64,000 nt of DNA. Source: Mycolicibacterium aromaticivorans JS19b1 = JCM 16368 (GTDB lineage: Bacteria; Actinomycetota; Actinomycetes; Mycobacteriales; Mycobacteriaceae). Below are positions 39,708-47,835 of the stretch, one piece after another. The stretch is from NCBI RefSeq assembly GCF_000559085.1, contig NZ_JALN02000001.1, positions 4,836,001 through 4,900,000 of the forward strand, given 5' to 3'. Made by a program: the position numbers and the translations under genes. How positions within the stretch are numbered: position 1 is the first letter of the stretch; each line of letters starts with the position of its first letter. The notes under the pieces were generated by a model that was not told the DNA's origin, ran no database searches, and saw only the letters and a program-made list of their open reading frames with translations.

Positions 39708-39828
39708 GGGTCACCGAGACGACGGTGTTGGTGACCGTGGCGATCACCGATACGCCGGTGAAGTAGACGTAAGCGCCGTCGGGGCTGATCGCGACCCCCG
39801 GCTCCGCTGAGGTCGCGGGATGCCGGAG
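39708..39828 (-). pseudogene. YVTN beta-propeller repeat remnant
   Basis: On the minus strand, right after a TGA (39831-39829), about 35 codons read TSAEPGVAISPDGAYVYFTG followed by VSVIATVTNTVVSV. This is one blade of the YVTN beta-propeller family. The reading then becomes unrelated sequence. Mycobacterial surface proteins often carry such blades, so this is a fragment of a lost gene downstream of the glycine-rich gene. Confidence 0.6.
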
Positions 39829-39975
39829 TCATGGGAAATCTGACCCACACTCGGAGCACCCGGGCGGTGATCCGGGGCAGCGGGGTCGGAGTGCGGGCGT
39901 GAACCCTGGGGGCACTCGAACTACGCCTCACATGCACGCCGAATCCGTTGCCGCACAGCAGATTCGCGCGCGAAG

Positions 39976-41400
39976 TTACCCGCCCGCGCCGGTGGTGCCC
40001 GGGCTGCCCGACAGCGCCCCCGCGGCTCCGCCCTTGCCGCCCTCCCCGTCGGACCCGTTCGGAAGCCCACCCTCGCCGGTCCCGCCCGCCCCGCCGTCGC
40101 CACCGTTGCCGCCGTTGCCGATCCGCCCGGCGTTCCCGCCGGCCCCGCCGCCCGCACCGTTCCCGCCGGCGTCGAACGAACCGTTGCCGCCGGAGCCGCC
40201 GGCCCCGCCGGCCCCGCCATTGCCGTACAGGGACCCGCCGGTGCCGCCCTGACCGCCGAGCCCACCGTTGCCCCCGGGAGCATTATTCGGCGGCTGGCCG
40301 TCGCCGCCGGTGCCGCCGGCCCCGCCAACTCCGCCCGTGCCGATCAGCCCGGCATTGCCGCCGGCGCCGCCGCCACCACCGTTCCCCCCTGAAACGCCTT
40401 CAGCGAAACCGCCACCGCCGCCGCTGCCGCCGGCCCCACCGGTCCCGTAGAGCCATCCGCCGTTGCCGCCGTTGCCGCCGGGTCCGCCGTTCCCGCCTAC
40501 GCTGTCGAAGCCGGCCCCACCGGGCCCGCCGGCGCCGCCGGCCCCGATCAGCCCGGCGGCGCCCCCCGCCCCGCCACGTCCTCCGACAACGTTGGGGCCG
40601 CTCCCCCCGCCGCTGACCCCACCGGACCCGCCGGACCCGCCGGCGCCGTACAGCCAGCCGCCGGCGCCCCCGTTGCCGCCGTTGCCGGCGGGCTCGACGT
40701 CACCGCCGGGCGTGGCGTCGCCGCCGGTCCCACCCGCCCCGCCGGTGCCGATCAGGCCCGCGGCGCCGCCGTCCCCGCCGGTGCCGCCGGTGAAACCGCC
40801 GCCGCCGCCCTGGCGGGCGTTCCCGCCGTCCCCGCCGGCTCCAGCACTGCCGTACAGCCAGCCGCCGTGGCCACCGGCGCCGCCATCGCCGCCTGACCCG
40901 GGGACATGTACGTCCGTCGCGTTGCCGCCGTGGCCGCCGCTACCGCCGGCCCCCAACAAGCCCGCGCCCCCGCCGGCTGCCCCGGCGCCGCCGTTCCCGC
41001 CGCCGCTGGTGTTCCCGCCGGCCCCGCCGGCGCCGGCGTCGCCGGTCAACCAGCCGCCGTGCCCGCCTGCCCCGCCGTTGCCGCCGGCGCCCCCGGCGCT
41101 GGAGTCCCCGCCGGCCCCGCCGGCCCCGCCGTTGCCCACCAAGCCGGCACAGCCACCGGCACCACCCGTACCGCCGCTGACCCCGCCGGCGCTGCTGGCC
41201 CCGCCGGCCCCGCCGGCGCCGCCATCCCCGCCCAACAACCCGCCGCGCCCGCCGTTGCCGCCCGCACCGTCGTTGATCCCCGCGACCCCGGCCCCGCCGT
41301 TACCACCCTTACCGAACAACCCGGCCGCCCCGCCGTTGCCGCCGTTGAAGCCGTCACCACCGCCACCGCCGAACAATCCGCTGCGCCCGCCGTTGCACGC
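39976..41400 (-). repeat. PGRS (Gly-Gly-Ala/Asn) coding repeat tract
   Basis: A GC-rich tandem-like tract of GCCGCCGGC-type units encodes the glycine repeats. Units of about 100-130 bp alternate between [13 protein letters not shown] and GWLYGxGGxGG themes. It creates a long Pro-rich antisense open frame that is an artefact. Confidence 0.8.
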
Positions 41401-42078
41401 CACCCCGCCGGTGCAGGTGGCTGCGGTGTAGCTGAATCCGGTGCCGAACAACAACCCGCCGTTGGGGTGCGTTGCGGTGCCGTTGCTCACGAAAACACCG
41501 ATCCACCCCGCGATCAGCGCACCCGGATGCCAACCTCCACTCGTCGGCCCCACCACCGCAATCGGCATGGTGACAGTGCTGGTGCGGCGGGGATCAGCCA
41601 GCGTGGACACCACAGACGCCGCGGTCAGCGCCGCACCTGAGCTGCTACCCGAGGACAGCGGCGACGACGACGTGGTGGGTGTGGTTGGCGTCGTGTCGTG
41701 AGGCGGCGTCGGCGACCCTGCCGAGCCGGTCACGATGGACGCCGAGAGTTTGCTCACCGGAGTGCGGTGCTGATCGCCGGCACTTGCACCCGACCCACCT
41801 GCATGACCAGTCGACGACGACGAGGTCCCAGAGCCCGAAGCACTTGAGGACCCCAACGACGGCGTGTGATGGGTCGAGCCGGCCGGCGACGCCCCCGAGG
41901 CTGCCGAGCCGGCATCCGCCCACGCCACCGCTGGCACTGCCGCGATCCCCACCCCGAGACCCAGTGCGATCGCCAGACCACCGACGCGGCCCATGTACCG
42001 AGACCCATCGGGCGAGGGCGCTACCGGCGACCGATCACGATGGGCGACACGGGTCTGAGACGAGTGACGAGCGACCAT
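39976..42078 (-). CDS. PGRS-type glycine-rich surface protein with signal peptide and no PE domain
   Basis: A 700-aa protein. ATG 42078 follows GGGAG 6 bp upstream. Residues 1-58 form an extended signal sequence with a basic N-region, [20 protein letters not shown] and cleavage site AVAWA-D. Residues 59-200 are Ser/Thr/Gly-rich. A linker resembles the PE_PGRS junction ([20 protein letters not shown]), then about 450 residues of GGxGGxGG repeats run to the C-terminus, with recurrent GLxGxGGxGG and GWLYGxGG units. There is no PE domain, so secretion would be Sec-type and not type VII. It is probably cell-surface or extracellular; function unknown. Confidence 0.82.
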   Translation of the reverse strand: MVARHSSQTRVAHRDRSPVAPSPDGSRYMGRVGGLAIALGLGVGIAAVPAVAWADAGSAASGASPAGSTHHTPSLGSSSASGSGTSSSSTGHAGGSGASAGDQHRTPVSKLSASIVTGSAGSPTPPHDTTPTTPTTSSSPLSSGSSSGAALTAASVVSTLADPRRTSTVTMPIAVVGPTSGGWHPGALIAGWIGVFVSNGTATHPNGGLLFGTGFSYTAATCTGGVACNGGRSGLFGGGGGDGFNGGNGGAAGLFGKGGNGGAGVAGINDGAGGNGGRGGLLGGDGGAGGAGGASSAGGVSGGTGGAGGCAGLVGNGGAGGAGGDSSAGGAGGNGGAGGHGGWLTGDAGAGGAGGNTSGGGNGGAGAAGGGAGLLGAGGSGGHGGNATDVHVPGSGGDGGAGGHGGWLYGSAGAGGDGGNARQGGGGGFTGGTGGDGGAAGLIGTGGAGGTGGDATPGGDVEPAGNGGNGGAGGWLYGAGGSGGSGGVSGGGSGPNVVGGRGGAGGAAGLIGAGGAGGPGGAGFDSVGGNGGPGGNGGNGGWLYGTGGAGGSGGGGGFAEGVSGGNGGGGGAGGNAGLIGTGGVGGAGGTGGDGQPPNNAPGGNGGLGGQGGTGGSLYGNGGAGGAGGSGGNGSFDAGGNGAGGGAGGNAGRIGNGGNGGDGGAGGTGEGGLPNGSDGEGGKGGAAGALSGSPGTTGAGG

Positions 42079-42228
42079 TGGCAACTCCCGAACAGCTGAG
42101 GTCCACGAGGCACCGGCACCCCGCAGAATGCCCCGATTATTAACGCAACTGCCCATATCCGCTTGTCGTTTCGATCAAAACAATCGCTCCGCCAGCGCAG
42201 TGCCAGCACCTCACCGCATGCCCTGGAC

Positions 42229-42330
42229 TTACTCAGCGGCAAGAACCCGATAGACCGTGGTGTTCGGGACTCGGAAAATCGATGCTAGGGGCGCTGAGAA
42301 TTGCTCGATGCCGTCGTGCGCGTTTGGCCG
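42229..42330 (-). pseudogene. C-terminal HTH remnant of a serine recombinase (resolvase/invertase)
   Basis: About 33 codons ending in TAA (42231-42229) read FSAPLASIFRVPNTTVYRVL followed by AAE. This matches the Hin-type helix-turn-helix at the C-terminus of resolvases (pattern xLAxxFxVxxTTVYRxL). The catalytic domain is absent: upstream codons run into the tRNA gene. It lies between the tRNA and the PGRS-like gene, consistent with decayed mobile DNA. Confidence 0.5.
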
Positions 42331-42443
42331 TTCTGGCGTAGCTAGTGGCGCGGCGCAACGCTCTGACCTGCGAGCGCGCGGTGCGTAGGACGTACGTAGG
42401 GTGCTTGCATCCGCAACTGCTAGCAGGGCTAACAACAACCGCG

Positions 42444-42493
42444 GTTTCTGGTGCCCTCGGTGAGATTCGAACTCACACTGCACGGGTTTTGAA
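42444..42493. repeat. Direct repeat, tRNA-proximal copy (att-like, right end)
   Basis: The intact-tRNA copy of the 50-bp repeat, in direct orientation with 39084-39133 and 3360 bp from it. It runs from 5 bp beyond the encoded CCA through the T arm, variable loop and into the anticodon loop of the minus-strand tRNA. Confidence 0.85.
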
Positions 42494-42525
42494 TCCGTTT
42501 CCTCTGCCAGTTGGGATACGAGGGC
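42452..42525 (-). tRNA. tRNA-Leu (CAA anticodon loop), 74 nt, CCA encoded at 42449-42451
   Basis: The minus strand folds as a cloverleaf: acceptor stem GCCCTCG/CGAGGGC (7 bp), D arm with TCC/GGA, anticodon loop TTCAAAA giving CAA, T arm GTGAG/CTCAC around TTCGAAT, discriminator A73 and genomic CCA. The anticodon loop is identical to that of E. coli tRNA-Leu(CAA), and A73 fits LeuRS. The variable region is only 5 nt, whereas tRNA-Leu is normally class II. The top pair of the anticodon stem is an A-C mismatch. Leu identity is therefore probable, not certain. Confidence 0.85.
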
Positions 42526-42640
42526 AGGCCGCGTTCACGGCGGTGTCCCACCATAGTGGATGACCGCGCCGGGGGCGCCAACCGGTCGGTCGCAGTGCTG
42601 CGAGGTGGCTGATTACCGCTGACCACGCAACAATGGCCGC

Positions 42641-43258
42641 ATGACGGACGCCGAAGACCGCACATCCCGCCGGGTGCTGATCGCCGAGGATGAAGCGTTG
42701 ATCCGGATGGATCTGGCCGAGATGCTTCGGGACGAGGGCTACGAGGTGGTCGGCGAAGCCGGGGACGGCCAGGAGGCCGTCGAGCTGGCCGAGCAGCTGC
42801 GCCCCGACCTGGTGATCATGGACGTCAAGATGCCGCGGCGTGACGGGATCGACGCGGCCGCCGAGATCGCCAGCAAGCGCATCGCGCCGATCGTTGTGCT
42901 GACCGCCTTCAGTCAGCGTGACCTGGTGGAAAAGGCGCGCGATGCCGGCGCCATGGCGTACTTGGTCAAGCCGTTCTCCATCAGCGATCTGATCCCGGCG
43001 ATCGAGGTGGCGGTCAGCCGGTTCGGCGAGATCGCCGAACTGGAGCGTGAGGTCGCCAACCTGTCGGACCGCCTGGAGACCCGCAAGCTGGTGGAGCGGG
43101 CGAAGGGGCTGCTGCAGGCGAACCAGGGCATGACCGAACCCGAAGCGTTCAAGTGGATTCAGCGTGCGGCCATGGACCGGCGCACCACGATGAAGAGGGT
43201 CGCCGAGGTGGTGCTGGAGACGCTCGACACGCCCGGTTCGGATCCCGCGTCGAATTGA
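42641..43258 (+). CDS. pdtaR: Two-component response regulator with ANTAR RNA-binding domain
   Basis: A 205-aa protein, the same length as Rv1626. The receiver domain has the acidic pocket EDE (residues 16-18), phosphoacceptor Asp61 (IMDVKMP), Thr in LTAF and Lys in LVKPF. The C-terminal ANTAR domain (ETRKLVERAKGLLQ to the end) binds paired hairpins in mRNA to antiterminate transcription. The cognate kinase PdtaS is not in the window. The gene follows the tRNA as an independent unit. Confidence 0.95.
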   Translation: MTDAEDRTSRRVLIAEDEALIRMDLAEMLRDEGYEVVGEAGDGQEAVELAEQLRPDLVIMDVKMPRRDGIDAAAEIASKRIAPIVVLTAFSQRDLVEKARDAGAMAYLVKPFSISDLIPAIEVAVSRFGEIAELEREVANLSDRLETRKLVERAKGLLQANQGMTEPEAFKWIQRAAMDRRTTMKRVAEVVLETLDTPGSDPASN

Positions 43259-43444
43259 CGCGTTAACTTTGCATTTCCTCTGACCGCGCCGTTTACGGCG
43301 ATCCGGAATATGCTCACGGCCAGGCGTGGGCCAACAAGACGCGCTGCGGCCACCGGTTGGTTATGTTCTACCGCAGTGTCGAGAGTGGGCCGGAGAGCGG
43401 TCTGCGATGTCGGCGCCGTGAAACTACTGACCCGGAGGTGAAAC
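43259..43444 (+). promoter_or_regulatory. Upstream region of the branched-chain transporter operon
   Basis: This 186-bp gap holds a -10-like TATGTT near 43366. A strong Shine-Dalgarno GGAGGTGA sits 3 bp before the GTG at 43445. No clear operator was recognised. Confidence 0.35.
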
Positions 43445-44665
43445 GTGCGCGCACGCGCGACACGCAGTGCAATCGCCGCTAGCTCGGCGCTGCTGGCGGT
43501 CATCGGCATCGCCGGCTGCAACCAGCAGTCCCCGTCGAACGGTGGTGGGAACTCCTCGCAGGGCGACCTGAAGATCGTCGAGCAAGTCCAGATCGACCAG
43601 AACGGTGCGGAAGTCAAGCCCGACGCCGGTGCCACTCCGGCCGATCCGGCCGGTGACGGCAAGGCGACGTGCCCGCCGGTGTCGATCGCGATGGCCGGTG
43701 CGCTCAACGGACCAGACGCCGCGCTGGGCATCAACATCAAGGACGGCGTGCAGCTGGCCATCGACAAGCACAACGCCGCCAACCCCGGCTGCCAGGTGCA
43801 GTTGAAGCCGTTCGACACCGAGGGTGACCCGCAAAAGGCCACCGCCATCGCGCCGCAGATCGTCGACGATGCGTTCACGATCGGGCTTGTCGGACCGGCG
43901 TTCTCGGGCGAGACCAAGGCCACCGGCGGGGTGTTCGACCAGGCCGGCCTGGTCGCGGCAACCGCGTCGGCCACCAACGTCACGCTGTCCGAGCAGGGCT
44001 GGAAGACGTTCTTCCGTGGCCTGGCCAACGACGGCGTGCAGGGTCCCTCGGTGGCCAACTATCTGAAGAACACCCTCAACCAGAAGAAGGTCTGCGTCGT
44101 CGACGACAGCACCGACTACGGTGTCGGCCTGGCACAGGCGGTCCGCGAGACCCTCGGCCCGGTCGCTCTCGATGCCTGCAAGATCTCGGTCAAGAAGGGC
44201 GACAAGGACTTCTCGGCCGCGGTCACCCAGGTCAAGGGCCAGTCGCCGGATTCGGTGTTCTACAGCGGTTACTACGCCGAGGCCGCTCCGTTCGTCCAGC
44301 AGCTGCGCGACGGCGGGTACACCGGCAAGTTCGTCAGCGCTGACGGCACCAAGGATCCGGAGTTCGTGAAACAGGCGGGGCAGTCCTCCAAGGACGCCAT
44401 CCTGTCCTGCCCCTGCGGGCCGGCCACCGGCAGCTTCGCCGACGAGTACACCAAGAAGTTCGGTCAGCCGCCCGGCACGTACAGCACCGAGGGATACGAT
44501 CTCGGTACTGTTCTGCTGAAGGGCATCGACGCCGGCAAGATCACCCGCCCCGACCTGCTTGCCTGGGTCAAGAACTACAACGGCCAGGGTGTTGCCCGTA
44601 AGTACCAGTGGACCGACAAGGGCGAACTCACCACTACCCTGATCTGGATCTACAAGGTTCAGTAG
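43445..44665 (+). CDS. livK: Branched-chain amino acid ABC transporter substrate-binding lipoprotein
   Basis: A 406-aa Leu/Ile/Val-type binding protein (Peripla_BP_6). The signal peptide ends in lipobox IAGC (Cys about residue 25). The mature two-lobed fold starts near VSIAMAGALNGPDAALG and includes GLVGPAFSGETKA, FRGLANDGVQG and YSGYYAEAAPF. GTG 43445 follows GGAGGTGA. Four liv genes follow after a hairpin, giving a complete five-component importer. Substrate could be branched-chain amino acids, urea or amides. Confidence 0.9.
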   Translation: MRARATRSAIAASSALLAVIGIAGCNQQSPSNGGGNSSQGDLKIVEQVQIDQNGAEVKPDAGATPADPAGDGKATCPPVSIAMAGALNGPDAALGINIKDGVQLAIDKHNAANPGCQVQLKPFDTEGDPQKATAIAPQIVDDAFTIGLVGPAFSGETKATGGVFDQAGLVAATASATNVTLSEQGWKTFFRGLANDGVQGPSVANYLKNTLNQKKVCVVDDSTDYGVGLAQAVRETLGPVALDACKISVKKGDKDFSAAVTQVKGQSPDSVFYSGYYAEAAPFVQQLRDGGYTGKFVSADGTKDPEFVKQAGQSSKDAILSCPCGPATGSFADEYTKKFGQPPGTYSTEGYDLGTVLLKGIDAGKITRPDLLAWVKNYNGQGVARKYQWTDKGELTTTLIWIYKVQ

Positions 44666-44673
44666 CCGATTCG

Positions 44674-44713
44674 CGAGACGCGTCCGGGACCGCAAGGCTC
44701 GGACGCGTTCTCG
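44674..44713 (+). terminator. Hairpin between the binding-protein gene and the permease genes
   Basis: ACGCGTCCG (44678-44686) and CGGACGCGT (44700-44708) pair perfectly, extended by GAG/CTC with one bulged T, followed by TCTCGTTT. It is placed 9 bp after the binding-protein stop. Such hairpins in binding-protein operons act as attenuators or 3' mRNA stabilisers, which raises binding-protein levels over permease levels. Confidence 0.55.
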
Positions 44714-44744
44714 TTTCAGACACCCAAGGAGGCCGCCGCTAACG

Positions 44745-45782
44745 ATGGTCTACCAGAGCTTCGGCCAGATCACGTATCTCGCCAGTGACATCGGTTTCAA
44801 TATCGACAATCTGCGAGACGGCTTCTGGCAGTTGACCATCGACGGCCTGTCGTGGGGCGCCATCTACGCTCTGGTGGCTGTTGGGTACACCTTGGTGTTC
44901 GGCGTCCTGCGCCTGATCAACTTCGCGCATTCCGAGATCTTCATGCTGGGCATGTTCGGCTCCTACTTCTGCCTGGACATGATTCTCGGGTTCACCCCGA
45001 GCGGTGATGCCTACAGCAAGGGCATCTTACTGACGGTGTTGTACCTCGGCATCGCCATGCTGTTCGCGATGTTGGTATCGGGTTCGGCCGCAATGGGTTT
45101 GGAGCTGGTCGCCTACCGGCCGCTGCGGCGCCGAAACGCCCGGCCGCTGACGTTCCTGATCACCGCCATCGGTATGTCGTTCGTGCTGCAGGAGTTCGTC
45201 CACTTCGTGTTGCCGAAGATCATCAAAGACTACGGCGGCAGCAACGCCCAGCAGCCGATCATCTTGGTGCAGCCGAAGACTCAGTTCGAAGTTTTCGGTG
45301 CGACGGTCTCCAACGTCACACTGGTGATCGTCGCGGCCGCGCTGATCTTCGCGGCGCTGACCGATATCGCGATCAACCGGACCAAGTTCGGCCGCGGTAT
45401 CCGGGCGGTGGCCCAGGACCCGACGACGGCGACGCTGATGGGGGTGTCCCGGGAGCGGATCATCCTGACGACGTTCCTCATCGGTGGTCTGCTGGCCGGT
45501 GCCGCCGCGATGCTCTACACCCTGAAGGTGCCGCAGGGCATCATCTACTCGGGCGGATTCCTGTTGGGCATCAAGGCGTTTTCTGCGGCCGTGCTCGGCG
45601 GAATCGGCAACCTGCGCGGGGCGCTACTCGGCGGACTGGTGCTGGGCATCATGGAGAACTACGGCCAGGCCGTGTTCGGCACGCAATGGCGTGACGTCGT
45701 CGCTTTCGTGCTGTTGGTTCTGGTGCTGCTGATCAGGCCCACCGGGATACTCGGGGAAAGCCTCGGAAAGGCGCGAGCATGA
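44745..45782 (+). CDS. livH: Branched-chain amino acid ABC transporter permease LivH
   Basis: A 345-aa membrane permease with about eight helices. It has the LivH start GLSWGAIYALVAVGYTLVFGVLRLINFAH, and the ATPase-coupling region IRAVAQDPTTATLMGVS. ATG 44745 has AAGGAGG 12 bp upstream, a somewhat long spacing. It overlaps livM by 4 bp (ATGA). Confidence 0.94.
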   Translation: MVYQSFGQITYLASDIGFNIDNLRDGFWQLTIDGLSWGAIYALVAVGYTLVFGVLRLINFAHSEIFMLGMFGSYFCLDMILGFTPSGDAYSKGILLTVLYLGIAMLFAMLVSGSAAMGLELVAYRPLRRRNARPLTFLITAIGMSFVLQEFVHFVLPKIIKDYGGSNAQQPIILVQPKTQFEVFGATVSNVTLVIVAAALIFAALTDIAINRTKFGRGIRAVAQDPTTATLMGVSRERIILTTFLIGGLLAGAAAMLYTLKVPQGIIYSGGFLLGIKAFSAAVLGGIGNLRGALLGGLVLGIMENYGQAVFGTQWRDVVAFVLLVLVLLIRPTGILGESLGKARA

Positions 45783-46969
45783 GCGAGCAGACGCCAGGGA
45801 AGTGGTCGGGCCGGCTGCTCGCCCCCGGCGACGGTCTGCGCGGCTGGTGGTCGGGCCTGAGCCGGGTGCAGAAGTGGGGCTTCGGAATTCTGGGTTTCGC
45901 GCTGCTGGCGTTGTCACCGCTGCATCCGCCGCCGTTCTTCGATACGCCCGGAATCAGCTTCGGCGGCACCATGGCACAGTTCGCCATGGTGGCGATCATC
46001 GCGATCGGCCTCAACGTCGTCGTAGGCCAGGCCGGGCTGCTGGATCTGGGTTACGTCGGCTTCTACGCCGTCGGCGCCTACACCGTCGCCCTGCTCACCA
46101 GTCCGGACAGCCCCTGGAACCAGATAAGCGGCAGCGGGGCGTTCAGCGAGAACTGGGCGTGGCTGTCGTGCGTTCCGCTCGCGATGGCCTTTACCGCGCT
46201 GGCCGGCTTGATACTGGGCATTCCGACGCTGCGGCTGCGCGGCGACTATCTGGCCATCGTCACATTGGGTTTCGGCGAGATCATTCGGTTGCTCGCCGAC
46301 AACCTGTCCGGGATCACCAACGGTTCCCGCGGCCTCAACGGGGTCGCTTACCCGAGGGTCGGTGAGACCGACAAACTGCCCGACGGGGTGTTCTCGAGCG
46401 GTAACTCCACTGGCCATGCGAACTACGGCACCTGGTGGTTCTGGCTGGGATTGATCCTGATCGTCGCAATTCTGCTGCTGGTCGGCAACCTGGAACGCAG
46501 CCGGGTCGGCCGGGCCTGGGTGGCGATCCGCGAGGACGAGGACGCCGCGGAAGTGATGGGCGTCAACACGTTCCGGTTCAAACTGTGGGCATTCGTGATC
46601 GGCGCCGCGATCGGTGGACTGTCCGGGGCGCTGTACGCCGGACAGGTGCAATACGTCGCGCCGCCCACATTCAACATCATCAACTCGATGCTGTTCCTGT
46701 GCGCGGTGGTGCTGGGCGGGCAGGGCAACAAGCTCGGCGTCATCTTCGGGGCGTTCGTCATCGTGTACCTGCCGAACCGCCTGCTCGGCGTGCACTTCCT
46801 GGGCATCAACCTCGGCGACCTGAAGTACTTGTTCTTCGGCCTGGCGCTGGTGGTGCTGATGATCTTCCGCCCGCAGGGACTGTTCCCGGTTCGCCAGCAA
46901 CTGCTCACCTACGGCAAACGCGCCCGCTATCTGTTGCGCAGCGCCGACGAGTCGAAGTCGGCCGCATGA
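45779..46969 (+). CDS. livM: Branched-chain amino acid ABC transporter permease LivM
   Basis: A 396-aa membrane permease, partner of LivH. Characteristic motifs are GLNVVVGQAGLLDLGYVGFYAVGAY and the coupling loop WVAIREDEDAAEVMGVN. An extra hydrophilic loop (residues about 190-215) sits between helices. It overlaps livH and livG by ATGA on each side, indicating tight translational coupling. Confidence 0.94.
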   Translation: MSEQTPGKWSGRLLAPGDGLRGWWSGLSRVQKWGFGILGFALLALSPLHPPPFFDTPGISFGGTMAQFAMVAIIAIGLNVVVGQAGLLDLGYVGFYAVGAYTVALLTSPDSPWNQISGSGAFSENWAWLSCVPLAMAFTALAGLILGIPTLRLRGDYLAIVTLGFGEIIRLLADNLSGITNGSRGLNGVAYPRVGETDKLPDGVFSSGNSTGHANYGTWWFWLGLILIVAILLLVGNLERSRVGRAWVAIREDEDAAEVMGVNTFRFKLWAFVIGAAIGGLSGALYAGQVQYVAPPTFNIINSMLFLCAVVLGGQGNKLGVIFGAFVIVYLPNRLLGVHFLGINLGDLKYLFFGLALVVLMIFRPQGLFPVRQQLLTYGKRARYLLRSADESKSAA

Positions 46970-47835
46970 CGCACGCCGCCCGCGGTCCCACTCAAGACGA
47001 TCCGGACACCCCGATCGACGAGAGTCTGGCCGTCTTCACCCGTGACACCGATGTCGCCGAGGGCGAAACTCTGCTGGAAACACAGGATCTCACCGTGAAG
47101 TTCGGTGGCCTGACGGCGCTGGATTCGGTGAGCTTCGAGATCAAGCGGGGCGAGATCCTCGGCCTGATCGGGCCGAACGGCGCGGGCAAGACCACCTGCT
47201 TCAACGCGATCACCGGTGTGTACCGACCGAGTTCGGGATCGGTGACCTTCGACGGGGCGCCGCTGGGCCGGATCAAGCGGCACCAGATCACCCGACGAGG
47301 GATCGCACGGACCTTCCAGAACATCCGGCTGTGGGGCGAGATGACCGCGTTGGAGAATGTGGTGGTGGGCACCGACGCGCGGCACAAGACGTCGGTGCCC
47401 GGCGCGTTGGTGCGTACGCCTCGGCACCGCCGCGAAGAGCGTTCGGCCATCGAAAAGGCATCTGCTCTGCTGCAATTCGTTGGCATCGCGCATCGCGGCG
47501 AGGAGAAGGCCAAGAACCTGCCATACGGTGACCAGCGCCGGTTGGAGATCGCCCGGGCACTGGCCACCGAGCCGAAACTGCTGTGCCTCGACGAGCCGGC
47601 GGCCGGCTTCAATCCCAGCGAGAAAGCCGCGCTGATCGAATTGATCCGGGCCATCCGCGACGACGGCTACACCGTGTTGCTCATCGAGCACGACATGCGA
47701 CTGGTCATGGGTGTCACCGACCGGATCGTGGTGCTGGAGTTCGGCCGCAAGATCGCCGACGGTCTGCCGGCCGAGATCCGCGACGACCCGGCCGTGATCG
47801 CCGCTTATCTGGGGGTACCCGATGACCAGCTCTGA
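46966..47835 (+). CDS. livG: Branched-chain amino acid ABC transporter ATPase LivG
   Basis: A 289-aa ATPase with a 35-residue acidic N-terminal extension. It has Walker A GPNGAGKTT, a Q-loop in ARTFQNIRLW, the LivG-type signature LPYGDQRR, Walker B LLCLDEPAAGFNP and switch His IEHDM. The start was set at ATG 46966, which overlaps the livM stop; the longer upstream frame lies inside livM. Confidence 0.94.
   Translation: MTHAARGPTQDDPDTPIDESLAVFTRDTDVAEGETLLETQDLTVKFGGLTALDSVSFEIKRGEILGLIGPNGAGKTTCFNAITGVYRPSSGSVTFDGAPLGRIKRHQITRRGIARTFQNIRLWGEMTALENVVVGTDARHKTSVPGALVRTPRHRREERSAIEKASALLQFVGIAHRGEEKAKNLPYGDQRRLEIARALATEPKLLCLDEPAAGFNPSEKAALIELIRAIRDDGYTVLLIEHDMRLVMGVTDRIVVLEFGRKIADGLPAEIRDDPAVIAAYLGVPDDQL

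Noticed and set aside
39976..41400. Tandem repeats as a possible CRISPR array
   Set aside because: Unit spacing is irregular and in codon register, with no constant repeat separated by unique spacers. It is PGRS coding sequence.
40463..41431. 322-codon Pro-rich open frame antisense to the glycine-rich gene
   Set aside because: GGC/GCC repeats read as Pro/Ala on the other strand. The glycine-rich strand has a signal peptide, ribosome binding site and family resemblance.
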